The notes beneath the pieces were generated by a model. The model did no database searches and was not told where the DNA came from. It worked only from the letters and a program-made list of their open reading frames with translations. Made by a program: the position numbers and the translations under genes. Positions 8,886 to 16,435 of a stretch of DNA of 64,000 nucleotides are shown one piece after another. The stretch spans positions 155,289 through 219,288 of the forward strand of contig NZ_LXSQ01000023.1 in NCBI RefSeq assembly GCF_001648475.1. Direction: 5' to 3'. Numbering within the stretch: the stretch's first letter is position 1; every line of letters starts with the position of its first letter. Source of the stretch: Eikenella halliae. Its GTDB lineage: Bacteria > Pseudomonadota > Gammaproteobacteria > Burkholderiales > Neisseriaceae.

Positions 8886-9325
8886 GATAATGCTTCTTAT
8901 GTTTATTTAAGAATCAATCGGTGCTTTGCCTGTGGCAGAAGCGCGCTACTTTAAGCGATATGCTTTTAGGCGGTCAAGGGATTATGAAATTATGGCTGAA
9001 ATTGAATAGGGAGAAGAGAAGGCTGGAGGGAAAAACTGCCAATATAGTGAACTAAAATAAGAGTGTTGCTACGTTGGCTTGTCTTTGCCGTATCGCTTAT
9101 AAAAGCTGGTAGTCATCAAGACGGAAAATGAATTTTGGGATATTGTGTTTGGACAGTAAAGGTGTTTATTTGGGAAGTGTGTTTTTTAAGAAAAGCTACC
9201 TAAAATTGATATAAGGATGATATGGTATAGTCTTTGTTTTACCTTGTTCTTTTTTGCAATAATCATGGAAACCTTGTGGTTTATACCCGCTTATATTTTC
9301 AGGTAGCCTTTTCGGCTGACAGCCA
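8886..9325. other. lutA upstream region with degraded Correia-like half
   Basis: No gene is supported. The stretch is AT-rich compared with its surroundings. A TATAGTGAACTAAAATAAGAG left end begins at 9043 and continues into TTGGCTTGTCTTTGCCGTA, which is a decayed half of a Correia-like element without a right end. Single DUS words occur near 9200 (imperfect) and 9297-9308. It should contain the lutACB promoter, but no convincing boxes were picked. Confidence 0.5.
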
Positions 9326-9362
9326 AAGAAAAACACAGCCGGTTATGATAACGGGCTGTGTT
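9326..9362 (-). terminator. rpsU terminator
   Basis: Read on the minus strand, AACACAGCC and GGCTGTGTT form a 9-bp stem around a loop of about 13 bases, followed by TTTTTCTTT. It lies 16 bp beyond the rpsU stop codon. Confidence 0.85.
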
Positions 9363-9377
9363 GGTTTCTCTAAAGGA

Positions 9378-9590
9378 TTAGTACAGTTTCGGCGGCAGTT
9401 GTTGGCTGCGAAGGCGTTTTTGCAAACGTTTTACTGCAGCGGCTTTTTTGCGTTTGCGCTCAGTAGTTGGTTTTTCGTAGGCTTCACGGGCACGCAGCTC
9501 GGTGAGCAGGCCGGTTTTTTCAATGGCGCGCTTGAAACGGCGCATGGCTACTTCAAACGGTTCGTTTTCTTTTACGCGAATAGAAGGCAT
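9378..9590 (-). CDS. rpsU: 30S ribosomal protein S21
   Basis: Small basic ribosomal protein needed for base pairing between mRNA leader and 16S rRNA at initiation. The 70-residue product starts MPSIRVKENEPFEVAMRRFK and has the RREAYEKPT-like middle (REAYEKPTTERKRKK) and a basic C-terminus ending LRSQQLPPKLY, all diagnostic for bS21. A good ribosome site (TAAGGATG) precedes the ATG. It is a single-gene unit with its own terminator. The spacer upstream contains a GC-rich hairpin that may form in the leader. Confidence 0.97.
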   Translation of the reverse strand: MPSIRVKENEPFEVAMRRFKRAIEKTGLLTELRAREAYEKPTTERKRKKAAAVKRLQKRLRSQQLPPKLY

Positions 9591-9919
9591 TTTGTCATCC
9601 TTAAAATATTTTATTTGTTGCCGGGCAGCCTGCCCGGGAAAATGGTTTGATTTATCGCTTTTGCACCGTTCGGCGCGGGCCGGATAAGTAGCCGGGGTGG
9701 AAAAATCACCTCCTCATCGGGGCGGCTGCACCGGCTGGGCGGTGCGCCGAAATATTAGGCAGCAGAAAGGGCTGCATATAAAGGCGCGGATTATGGTGGT
9801 TGCGGCGGGATTTGTCAAGCAGGGTAAGGGGTAGCAGCGCATGGGTGATAAATACTTTCGCTAGAGAACTCATGTTTGATTTGAACTGGAAACATGGGTT
9901 TCAGGTAGCCTTTGCCTGC
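9591..9919. other. rpsU leader and upstream spacer
   Basis: No gene is supported. Close to rpsU a short GC-rich inverted repeat (CCGGGCAG/CTGCCCGG, about 9622-9640) could form a hairpin in the rpsU leader. Beyond it lies a second GC-rich stretch near 9670-9760 and a single DUS near 9899-9910. Confidence 0.45.
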
Positions 9920-10711
9920 TTACTCCGGGCTCAGCCACACGGCGCTGGCCATGCGGCCGGTTTGGCCGTCGCGGCGATAGGAGAAGAAGCGGTCGCGCTC
10001 GAGCACGGTGCAATGCCGGCCACCGTAGATTTGGCTAACGCCGGCACGGCGCAGGGTTTGGGTGGCGAGCAGATAAATGTTTGCCAGGTATTTGCCGCTG
10101 CCGATGGGCTCGAAGGCGGCTTCGGCGGCGGGGTCGGCCTGGGTGAAGGCGGCCAGAACGTCGCCGCCCACTTCAAAAGCGTCGGGGCCGATGGCAGGGC
10201 CGAGCCAGGCGAGGAGGTCGGTAGGGTCGGCCTGCATGGCGGCGATGGTGTTTTCCAGCACGCCGCCGGCGAGGCCGCGCCAGCCGGCGTGGGCGGCGGC
10301 CACGACGCTGCCGGCGCGGTCACAGAGGAGTACGGGCAGGCAGTCGGCGGTCATGACGGCGCAGGCGGCGCGGCGGCTGCGGTCGAAAGCGGCATCGGCT
10401 TCCGGCGGAGCGCCAAGGCAGTCGGCAGCGGGCACTACACGGTTGCCGTGCACTTGGCGCAGATAGGCCAGCGGCAGGGGAACGTGTACCTGCACTCGGC
10501 GGCGGTTTTCGGCCACGGCGACGGAGTCGTCGCCCACGTGGTCGCCTACGTTCAGGCTGGCGAAACGGTCTTGGCTGATGCCGCCTTGGCGGGTGGTAAT
10601 CAAGGTGTGGACATTGTTTGGCGCGGGCCAATCGGCGTGCAGGAGGCTACCTGAAATTTCAGGTAGCCCTAAGTTGGCGGCAAAGCTGTTGGCGGGGAAT
10701 TGGCCGTTCAT
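9920..10711 (-). CDS. pgeF: Peptidoglycan editing factor PgeF (YfiH, DUF152/laccase-domain family)
   Basis: Cytosolic enzyme of the family first called polyphenol oxidase and later shown to act in purine nucleoside handling and in keeping L-Ser out of the peptidoglycan stem peptide. The 263-residue product has the metal-site motifs RQVHGNRVV, TADCLPVLLCD and AAHAGWRGLAGG in order, and a C-terminal HCTVLERDRFFSYRRDG with the family's final SYRRD. Near the N-terminus the words GLPEISGSL are encoded by an inverted pair of DUS (10644-10669) inserted in frame. The start ATG overlaps the stop of the upstream peptidase gene by four bases, so the two are translated together. Confidence 0.92.
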   Translation of the reverse strand: MNGQFPANSFAANLGLPEISGSLLHADWPAPNNVHTLITTRQGGISQDRFASLNVGDHVGDDSVAVAENRRRVQVHVPLPLAYLRQVHGNRVVPAADCLGAPPEADAAFDRSRRAACAVMTADCLPVLLCDRAGSVVAAAHAGWRGLAGGVLENTIAAMQADPTDLLAWLGPAIGPDAFEVGGDVLAAFTQADPAAEAAFEPIGSGKYLANIYLLATQTLRRAGVSQIYGGRHCTVLERDRFFSYRRDGQTGRMASAVWLSPE

Positions 10712-11853
10712 GCGGTTTCATCCGGGCGCAGTTGCGGGCAGACGGCGAGGATGGCGCTGAGGATGGCTTCGCCCAGGCGCAGGGAGCGCTGGCCGTTCCA
10801 GCCAAAGTCGTCGTCGGGCAGGTTGATGTTGTCTTTGAAGGGCATTTCGAGGGTGTAGGAGAGACAGCCGAAGGTTTCGCCCACGTAGGATTTGGCAATG
10901 GCGAGGTTGGCTTGGCCGGGGGCGATTTCGGGGTAGCCGTGTTCGTCTTGAAAATCGGGGCTGGCCTGGCGCAGGGCAGTTTTGAAGGCGGCTTCGAGCG
11001 CGGCGAGGCGGGCATCATAGGAAGGGTTGCCTTCGCAGCCGGCGGCGAATACGTAGGGCAGGGCTTCTTCGCCGTGGATGTCGAGGAATAAATCTACGCC
11101 GGTTTCGTGCATTTTTTGGCGCACGGCATACACTTCTGGGCTGCGCTCGGGGCTGGGGTTTTGCCATTCGCGGTTGAGGTCGGCGCCGGCGGCGTTGGTA
11201 CGCTGGTTGCCTAGGGCAGCGCCGTCGGGGTTCATATTGGGCACGATATAGAAGGTGGCGCAGTCGAGCAGGGCGCGGGCGGTGGGGTCTTGGTGGTCGA
11301 GCAGGCGGGAGAGCAGGCCTTCGGCAAACCATTCGGCCATGCTTTCGCCGGGGTGCTGGCGGGCGATAATCCAGATTTTGAGGTCGCTGGCGGCTTGGTG
11401 GCCGATGGTGAGCAGGTTGATGTCGCGGCCTTGCGCGGTGCTGCCGAGGTCGTCGATTTGACACAGGCCGCTGCCTTGTGCGTCGCCGAGGAGGTTGAGG
11501 TGCTGCTCGTGGGAGTAGGGCTCGAAATAGGCGTAATACACGCTGCCGGCCAGCGGGGTGTGTTCGATGGTGAGCACGCCGTCTTCATAGCGGGTTGGCA
11601 CGCGGAACCAGTTGTTGCGGTCGTAGGAGGCGGTGGCCTGATAATCTTCCCAGCCTTCGGGGTAGCTGGATTGACCGGCGTTTTCGATGCGGATACGGCA
11701 AGGTTGGTAGGCCGCGCCCTGCAGGCGGAAATAAAACCACTGGCTGAAGGAGGCGGCATTGTCGCCGCGCAGGGCGAGGCGAATGTTTTGGCTGTCGGTG
11801 CTGTCGATTACGCTGATGGCGCCGGCATCGAAGCTGCTGCTGATTTTGGGCAT
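10708..11853 (-). CDS. M14-family zinc carboxypeptidase (cytosolic carboxypeptidase-like)
   Basis: The 381-residue protein matches the M14 carboxypeptidase fold with an N-terminal beta-rich domain as in the AGBL/CCP group. Zinc ligands H167 and E170 are seen in ARQHPGES and H259 in LDIHGEE; the substrate-binding arginine is in DLNREW (R227) and the catalytic glutamate in YTLEMPF (E334). No signal peptide is visible, so it should be cytoplasmic. It probably removes C-terminal residues from peptides; the true substrate is unknown. It is the first gene of a two-gene operon with pgeF (four-base overlap), which hints at a link with cell-wall peptide recycling, an inference only. Confidence 0.88.
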   Translation of the reverse strand: MPKISSSFDAGAISVIDSTDSQNIRLALRGDNAASFSQWFYFRLQGAAYQPCRIRIENAGQSSYPEGWEDYQATASYDRNNWFRVPTRYEDGVLTIEHTPLAGSVYYAYFEPYSHEQHLNLLGDAQGSGLCQIDDLGSTAQGRDINLLTIGHQAASDLKIWIIARQHPGESMAEWFAEGLLSRLLDHQDPTARALLDCATFYIVPNMNPDGAALGNQRTNAAGADLNREWQNPSPERSPEVYAVRQKMHETGVDLFLDIHGEEALPYVFAAGCEGNPSYDARLAALEAAFKTALRQASPDFQDEHGYPEIAPGQANLAIAKSYVGETFGCLSYTLEMPFKDNINLPDDDFGWNGQRSLRLGEAILSAILAVCPQLRPDETA

Positions 11854-12068
11854 GGCAGGTCTCGCTGCTTGAGGAGGGGAAGCGGGGATTGTAATGCTTT
11901 TCAGGTAGCCTTTCTAGGGAAGGCGGGGCGGGGAAAGGGCAGCGGAAACTGGATTTTTTGCGGCGCTGGCTCTAAACTGTGCGGCAGATTGGGCGGCGGC
12001 GTTTTTCAGGTAGCCTGTTGGAAGATGGCCGCCGCCATGCTTTTGTGTTGATTTTAAAGGAAGAGACA

Positions 12069-12716
12069 ATGAAAATTTTGTTATTGGGCGCACCCGGTGC
12101 GGGCAAAGGCACGCAGGCGCAGTTTATTACCGCCGCTTTCGGTATTCCGCAGATTTCCACCGGCGATATGCTGCGCGCCGCCATCAAAGCCGGCACGCCG
12201 CTGGGCTTGGAAGCCAAAAAGATTATGGACGCGGGCGGCCTGGTGCGTGACGACATCATCATCGGCATGGTGAAAGAGCGCATTGCTCAGGATGACTGCA
12301 AAAACGGTTTCCTGTTCGACGGCTTCCCGCGCACGTTGGCGCAGGCTGAAGCCATGCAGGAGGCGGGCGTGGTTTTGGATGCGGTGGTGGAAATCGATGT
12401 GCCCGACGAGGTGATTCTCGAGCGCATGGCCGGCCGCCGTGTGCACCTGCCTTCCGGCCGCACCTACCACATCCGCCACAACCCGCCTAAAGTAGAAGGT
12501 AAAGACGACGTTACCGGCGAAGACCTGATCCAGCGCGACGACGACCGCGAGGAAACCGTGAAAAACCGCCTGGATGTGTACCACAAACAAACTGCCGTGC
12601 TCATCGGCTTCTACAGCCGGCTCACCGGCGACAACGCGCCCCGCTATATCAAAATCGACGGTACACAGCCGGTGGAAGCAGTGAAAGCTGCTGTATTGTC
12701 TGCTTTAGGCAAATAA
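12069..12716 (+). CDS. adk: Adenylate kinase
   Basis: Interconverts ATP plus AMP and two ADP. The 215-residue product begins MKILLLGAPGAGKGTQ (P-loop residues 7-15), followed by the AMP-binding QISTGDMLRAAI and the DGFPRT motif, and has the long LID domain (HLPSGRTYHIRHNPPK), without zinc cysteines. The ATG at 12069 has a strong AAGGAAGAG ribosome site; the longer frame from 11979 only translates a DUS. Essential housekeeping gene. Confidence 0.97.
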   Translation: MKILLLGAPGAGKGTQAQFITAAFGIPQISTGDMLRAAIKAGTPLGLEAKKIMDAGGLVRDDIIIGMVKERIAQDDCKNGFLFDGFPRTLAQAEAMQEAGVVLDAVVEIDVPDEVILERMAGRRVHLPSGRTYHIRHNPPKVEGKDDVTGEDLIQRDDDREETVKNRLDVYHKQTAVLIGFYSRLTGDNAPRYIKIDGTQPVEAVKAAVLSALGK

Positions 12717-12798
12717 GCCGGTGCAGAAGTTTTCAGGTAGCCTTCAGCCAAGTAGCAGGCTGCCTGAAACCAAAAGGCTACCTGAAAAAGGAAAAGCA

Positions 12799-13317
12799 AT
12801 GAAAAAACTATGGTTTGCAGCCTGCGTATTGGCTCTTTCCGCTGCCGCTTCGGCCGAATTGCGCGAAAACCGCTATTACGCGCCGGAAGAGGAAAAGCCG
12901 TGGGAAGAAGCCGCCGTGGTGCTGCCCGATTATCCCGACTTGCAGCGCGGCGAGTGGTTCGAGCTGTATATTAACCCTACCTACCGCAACAAAGTTTGGC
13001 TGCAGCTGCCCGTGCAGCAGGCCGCCGATCGCAGCATGCGCTACGTGCTTGCTGTGCAGCCGCAGGGCGGGCAGCTGAATATGAGCTATGAGGGCATGCG
13101 CTGCGGCGACCGCCATCACCGATCCTTCGCCTTCGGCGACAACACCAACCGGCGCTGGATTGCCCCGCGCAACGGCACATGGCGCAAGTTTGACAGCTAC
13201 ACCAGTGCCAACGACCCGGTGCGCGGTCGCCTGATGGCGATTTTCTGCAACGACGGCCGCGCGCTTACCGCGCAAGAGCTCGACCAGCGCATCCGCAGCA
13301 TGGGCGGGCTGCACTAA
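12799..13317 (+). CDS. CNP1-like secreted protein
   Basis: A 172-residue protein with a clear signal peptide (MKKLWFAACVLALSAAASA, cleavage probable before ELREN). The mature part has the WEEAAVVLPDYPDL opening, the YVLAVQP strand and the MRCGDR segment followed later by an IFCND segment, the cysteines probably forming a disulfide; this resembles the CNP1-like family found in beta-proteobacteria. Its function is not known. The start at 12799 follows a DUS (GGCTACCTGAAAAAGG), whose tail AAAAAGGAAAAGC also provides the ribosome site. Located 82 bp after adk on the same strand. Confidence 0.75.
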   Translation: MKKLWFAACVLALSAAASAELRENRYYAPEEEKPWEEAAVVLPDYPDLQRGEWFELYINPTYRNKVWLQLPVQQAADRSMRYVLAVQPQGGQLNMSYEGMRCGDRHHRSFAFGDNTNRRWIAPRNGTWRKFDSYTSANDPVRGRLMAIFCNDGRALTAQELDQRIRSMGGLH

Positions 13318-13340
13318 GGGTGTGAACGTTTAACTCAAGA

Positions 13341-13446
13341 TATAGTGAATTAAATTTAAACCAGTACAGCGTTGGCTCGCCTTGCCGTACTATCTGTACT
13401 GTCTGCGGCTCGCCGCCTTGTCCTGATTTAAATTTAATTCACTATA
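13341..13446. repeat. Correia-like miniature repeat element
   Basis: A 106-bp element with TATAGTGAATTAAATTTAAA at the left and its complement at the right, and the interior GCCTTGCCGTA and CTGTCTGCGGCTCGCCGCC blocks. It belongs to the sub-type whose subterminal stem is AAATTTAA rather than ACAAAAA. Confidence 0.88.
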
Positions 13447-13488
13447 AAAGGCTACCTGAAAACCGGTATGGGTTTCAGGTAGCCTTTT
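13446..13488 (+). terminator. DUS-pair terminator
   Basis: AAAAGGCTACCTGAAAACC and its complement around a short loop, ending TTTT, directly abutting the Correia-like element. It closes the adk/CNP1-like transcription unit. Confidence 0.75.
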
Positions 13489-13595
13489 CCCTATCGGCCA
13501 CAAATTTAAGTTAAACCCTGCTAAAGCAGCCTTGCCGCATTGTTGCCCGCCCCCGATTTGCCTTACAATCGCCGTTTTCAACGGCAGAGGCTGAT

Positions 13596-15410
13596 ATGTC
13601 TTCGTCTCCTACCCCGCACACTACAGTCAGCAGCCTGGTCTTATACCGCAGGCTGTTTGGCTACCTGAAAAACTATCTGCGCATTTTCTCCCTGGCCGTG
13701 CTCGGCATGGTGGTGGTGGCCGCCACCGGGCCGATTTTCGCCTGGCTGCTCAAACCGCTGATTAATGAAGGCTTTGTGGAGAAAAACCTCTCCGCTATGC
13801 GGTGGGTGCCGCTGGCGATTATCGGCCTGTTTATCGTGCGCGGTATTTTCAACTTCATCAACGAATACAGCACCAGTTATCTCTCCGGCCACCTGGTGCA
13901 ACAAATCCGCCGCGAAATGTTTGCCAAAATGCTCAAGCTGCCGGCCGGCTATTTCAGCCAACACGGCAGCGGGCGGATTATGTCGCGCATCATGAACGAT
14001 GCCAGCCAGATTACCGAGGCTGGTTTCAATGTGGTGACCGTAACCGCCAAAGACGGCATCACCGTGGTGGGACTGTTGTGCTTCCTGCTGTATCTGGATT
14101 GGCAGCTCACGATTATCACGCTGGTGATGATTCCGGTGCTGGCTTGGTGTGTGCGCCAGGTGAGCAAACGCCTGCGCCAGCTTTCGCGCGAAAGCCAGCA
14201 ATATGTCGGGCAGATGACGCAGGTGTTAGATGAGAGTATCACCGGCGAGCGCGTGATTAAAGTGTATGGCGGGCAGGAGCACGAGAAAAACCGCTTCGAT
14301 GAAACCGCCATCAACGTGCGCCGCAACGGCGTGAAGCAAACCGCCGCCAACTCATTCAGCACGGCGGTAACCCAGCTGATGATTGCCACCGCGCTGGCCG
14401 CCATCCTTTATTTGGCTGCCGCCCGCGCCGCTTCCGATTCGTTTAGCGCCGGCGATTTTATGTCTTTCCTTTCTGCTATGCTGATGATGTTTGATCCCAT
14501 CAAGCGCATGACCGGCATTTCTTCTTCGCTGCAGCGCGGCCTAGCTGCCGCCGAGAGCGTGTTCCAGTTTTTGGACGAACCGGTTGAGCCCGATAACGGC
14601 ACAGAAATCCTCAGCGAGCACACCGGTGATATCGAGTTGGTGAACGTGAGCCACCACTATGAAGGCGCCGCCCGCAACAGCCTCGACAACATCAATCTGC
14701 GCATCCCCAACGGCAGCGTGGTGGCCTTGGTGGGTGCGTCCGGCTGCGGTAAAACCACGCTGGCCAACCTGTTGCCGCGCTTCTTTGATCCCACCTCGGG
14801 CGAGGTGCGTATCGGCGGGCGCGACATCCGTGAGTACAGCATGGCCTCCCTGCGCAAACAAATGGCACTGGTGAGCCAAGACGTGGTGCTGTTTAACGGC
14901 ACGGTGGCCGAAAACATCGCCTACGGCCGTTTCGATGCCGACCCCGCCGATATTGAAGCGGCAGCCAAAGCCGCCAACGCCTGGGAATTCATCTCTGCCA
15001 TGCCGCAGGGTTTGCAAACCGAAATCGGCCAAAACGGCCTCAAACTCTCCGGCGGCCAGCGCCAGCGTATCGCCATCGCCCGCGCCCTGCTGAAAAACGT
15101 GCCCATCCTGATTTTGGACGAAGCCACCAGCGCACTCGACACCAAATCCGAACGCTTGGTGCAATCCGCACTCGACAAACTCATGCAGCAGCGCACCACT
15201 TTGGTGGTGGCACACCGCCTCTCTACCATTGAGCAGGCTGATAAGATTGTGGTGATGCACGAAGGCCGGATTGTCGAACAGGGCAAACATGCCGAGCTGC
15301 TTGCCAAAGGCGGCCGCTACGCCGACCTCTACCGTATGCAGTTTCACGAACGGCAAGAGCATCAGGCGCAACAGGCAGAGGCCGTCGAAAGCCTGTCGGG
15401 CGTGCTTTAA
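13596..15410 (+). CDS. msbA: Lipid A export ABC transporter MsbA
   Basis: Flips lipid A core across the inner membrane using ATP; it works as a homodimer. The 604-residue half-transporter has six membrane segments in residues 20-320 and a nucleotide-binding domain after residue 350 with Walker A GASGCGKTT (380-388), the Q-loop, the signature LSGGQRQR (from 484) and Walker B ILILDEATSALD. The length is close to other MsbA proteins, with a slightly extended N-terminus. The codons for GYLKN near the N-terminus form a DUS inside the gene. The start at 13596 has GGCTGATATG close by and a weak ribosome site. Confidence 0.92.
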   Translation: MSSSPTPHTTVSSLVLYRRLFGYLKNYLRIFSLAVLGMVVVAATGPIFAWLLKPLINEGFVEKNLSAMRWVPLAIIGLFIVRGIFNFINEYSTSYLSGHLVQQIRREMFAKMLKLPAGYFSQHGSGRIMSRIMNDASQITEAGFNVVTVTAKDGITVVGLLCFLLYLDWQLTIITLVMIPVLAWCVRQVSKRLRQLSRESQQYVGQMTQVLDESITGERVIKVYGGQEHEKNRFDETAINVRRNGVKQTAANSFSTAVTQLMIATALAAILYLAAARAASDSFSAGDFMSFLSAMLMMFDPIKRMTGISSSLQRGLAAAESVFQFLDEPVEPDNGTEILSEHTGDIELVNVSHHYEGAARNSLDNINLRIPNGSVVALVGASGCGKTTLANLLPRFFDPTSGEVRIGGRDIREYSMASLRKQMALVSQDVVLFNGTVAENIAYGRFDADPADIEAAAKAANAWEFISAMPQGLQTEIGQNGLKLSGGQRQRIAIARALLKNVPILILDEATSALDTKSERLVQSALDKLMQQRTTLVVAHRLSTIEQADKIVVMHEGRIVEQGKHAELLAKGGRYADLYRMQFHERQEHQAQQAEAVESLSGVL

Positions 15411-15433
15411 TGCTGTTGCATAGGAGTAAAAGG

Positions 15434-15466
15434 AAAGGCTACCTGAAATCTTTCAGGTAGCCTTTT
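15434..15466 (+). terminator. DUS-pair terminator after msbA
   Basis: A perfect 15-bp stem of AAAGGCTACCTGAAA and its complement with a two-base centre, 24 bp after the msbA stop. Further DUS copies at 15513, 15570 and 15588 continue into the end of the convergent dsbB gene. Confidence 0.75.
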
Positions 15467-15604
15467 AGTATGATTGCAGCCAGGTGTTGCATAGATTGGA
15501 TTGGCACGCATCAAGGCTACCTGAAATACTCAGCCGGCCTTTCATGCAATCAAGCCAAAAAATTTCAGGTAGCCTGCATATTGCAACAGGCTACCTGAAA
15601 ATTT

Positions 15605-16111
15605 CTACTCCGCTATTTCATGATGGCGCATCACCCACCAGCCGCCCCACAGGCCAACTAAAATAAACGCACAAGCCAGCAGCGACCACCAAGGGAACGG
15701 CACGCTCAAGAAATATTCCACCGTGCCGCATTGGCCGTAGCCGCGGATAATCGGCTCATACCAATCAAACAGCGGCGCGCCCTGCAAGCGGAAAGTCCAC
15801 GGTGCCCCGCAGGAAGGCTGCTGATCTATGGGCAGGCTTTGCAGATGCAGCTGGCTGATGGCCGTCCAGCCGCCCCATAACGCCGGAATACTCACCAGCA
15901 TCGCCGCCACCGTTTGCGCCCAACGGCGCTTCAGCGGCAGCAGCATGGCAAGCAGCGAAAGCAGCCCCACGAAAATAATCGACACCCGCTGAATAATGCA
16001 CATCACGCAAGGGTCCATGCCCCGTCCATACTGCATATACAACGACATTGCCGTGCACACCGCCGCTACGGCAAAGATGCCTAACAGGATTTTTCGATAA
16101 GAACCAATCAT
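15605..16111 (-). CDS. dsbB: Disulfide bond formation protein B
   Basis: Inner-membrane quinone reductase that reoxidises DsbA. The 168-residue protein has four membrane segments and two periplasmic redox pairs: C35-x2-C38 (DPCVMC) next to the quinone site and C101/C128 in the second periplasmic loop. Length is normal. The start at 16111 (MIGSYRKILLGIFAV) gives a short cytoplasmic N-terminus. Monocistronic, convergent with msbA. Confidence 0.94.
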   Translation of the reverse strand: MIGSYRKILLGIFAVAAVCTAMSLYMQYGRGMDPCVMCIIQRVSIIFVGLLSLLAMLLPLKRRWAQTVAAMLVSIPALWGGWTAISQLHLQSLPIDQQPSCGAPWTFRLQGAPLFDWYEPIIRGYGQCGTVEYFLSVPFPWWSLLACAFILVGLWGGWWVMRHHEIAE

Positions 16112-16344
16112 GATCCGCTTTCATCTGGCTTGTGAAATAAAGAACGATATTATAAGCCCGCCGCTTAAGAACGCCAAACGGCAAAGGCTACCTGAAAAAT
16201 AAGCTTATCCGATACGCTGCTTTGAAGTGCACATTTTCAGGAGGCTGCATCATTGTTATCCGGCAACGGCGAAGAGGGGAGTATCCGGCCAACCATCAAA
16301 CTCTTTGCATTGCGTGTGGTATTTGCACTCTATTTGTTGTTAAA

Positions 16345-16386
16345 AATTATCAAATGCATTTGCATTATCTTGTAAAAGACTATAAT
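16345..16386 (+). promoter_or_regulatory. Candidate Fur-regulated promoter of the siderophore receptor
   Basis: An AT-rich island about 50 bp before the receptor gene contains AATTATCAAATGCAT and TTGCATTATC, which partly match the palindromic Fur operator (GATAATGATAATCATTATC), overlapping a possible -35 TTGCAT at 16360 and -10 TATAAT at 16381 (15-bp spacer). The match to the consensus is moderate; the call rests on the gene downstream being an iron-uptake receptor. The rest of the 16112-16435 spacer holds one DUS and nothing else recognisable. Confidence 0.45.
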
Positions 16387-16435
16387 CGCGCCTCGAAAAT
16401 TTATCTATGTTTACTTTTTTTATCAAAGGGAAATT

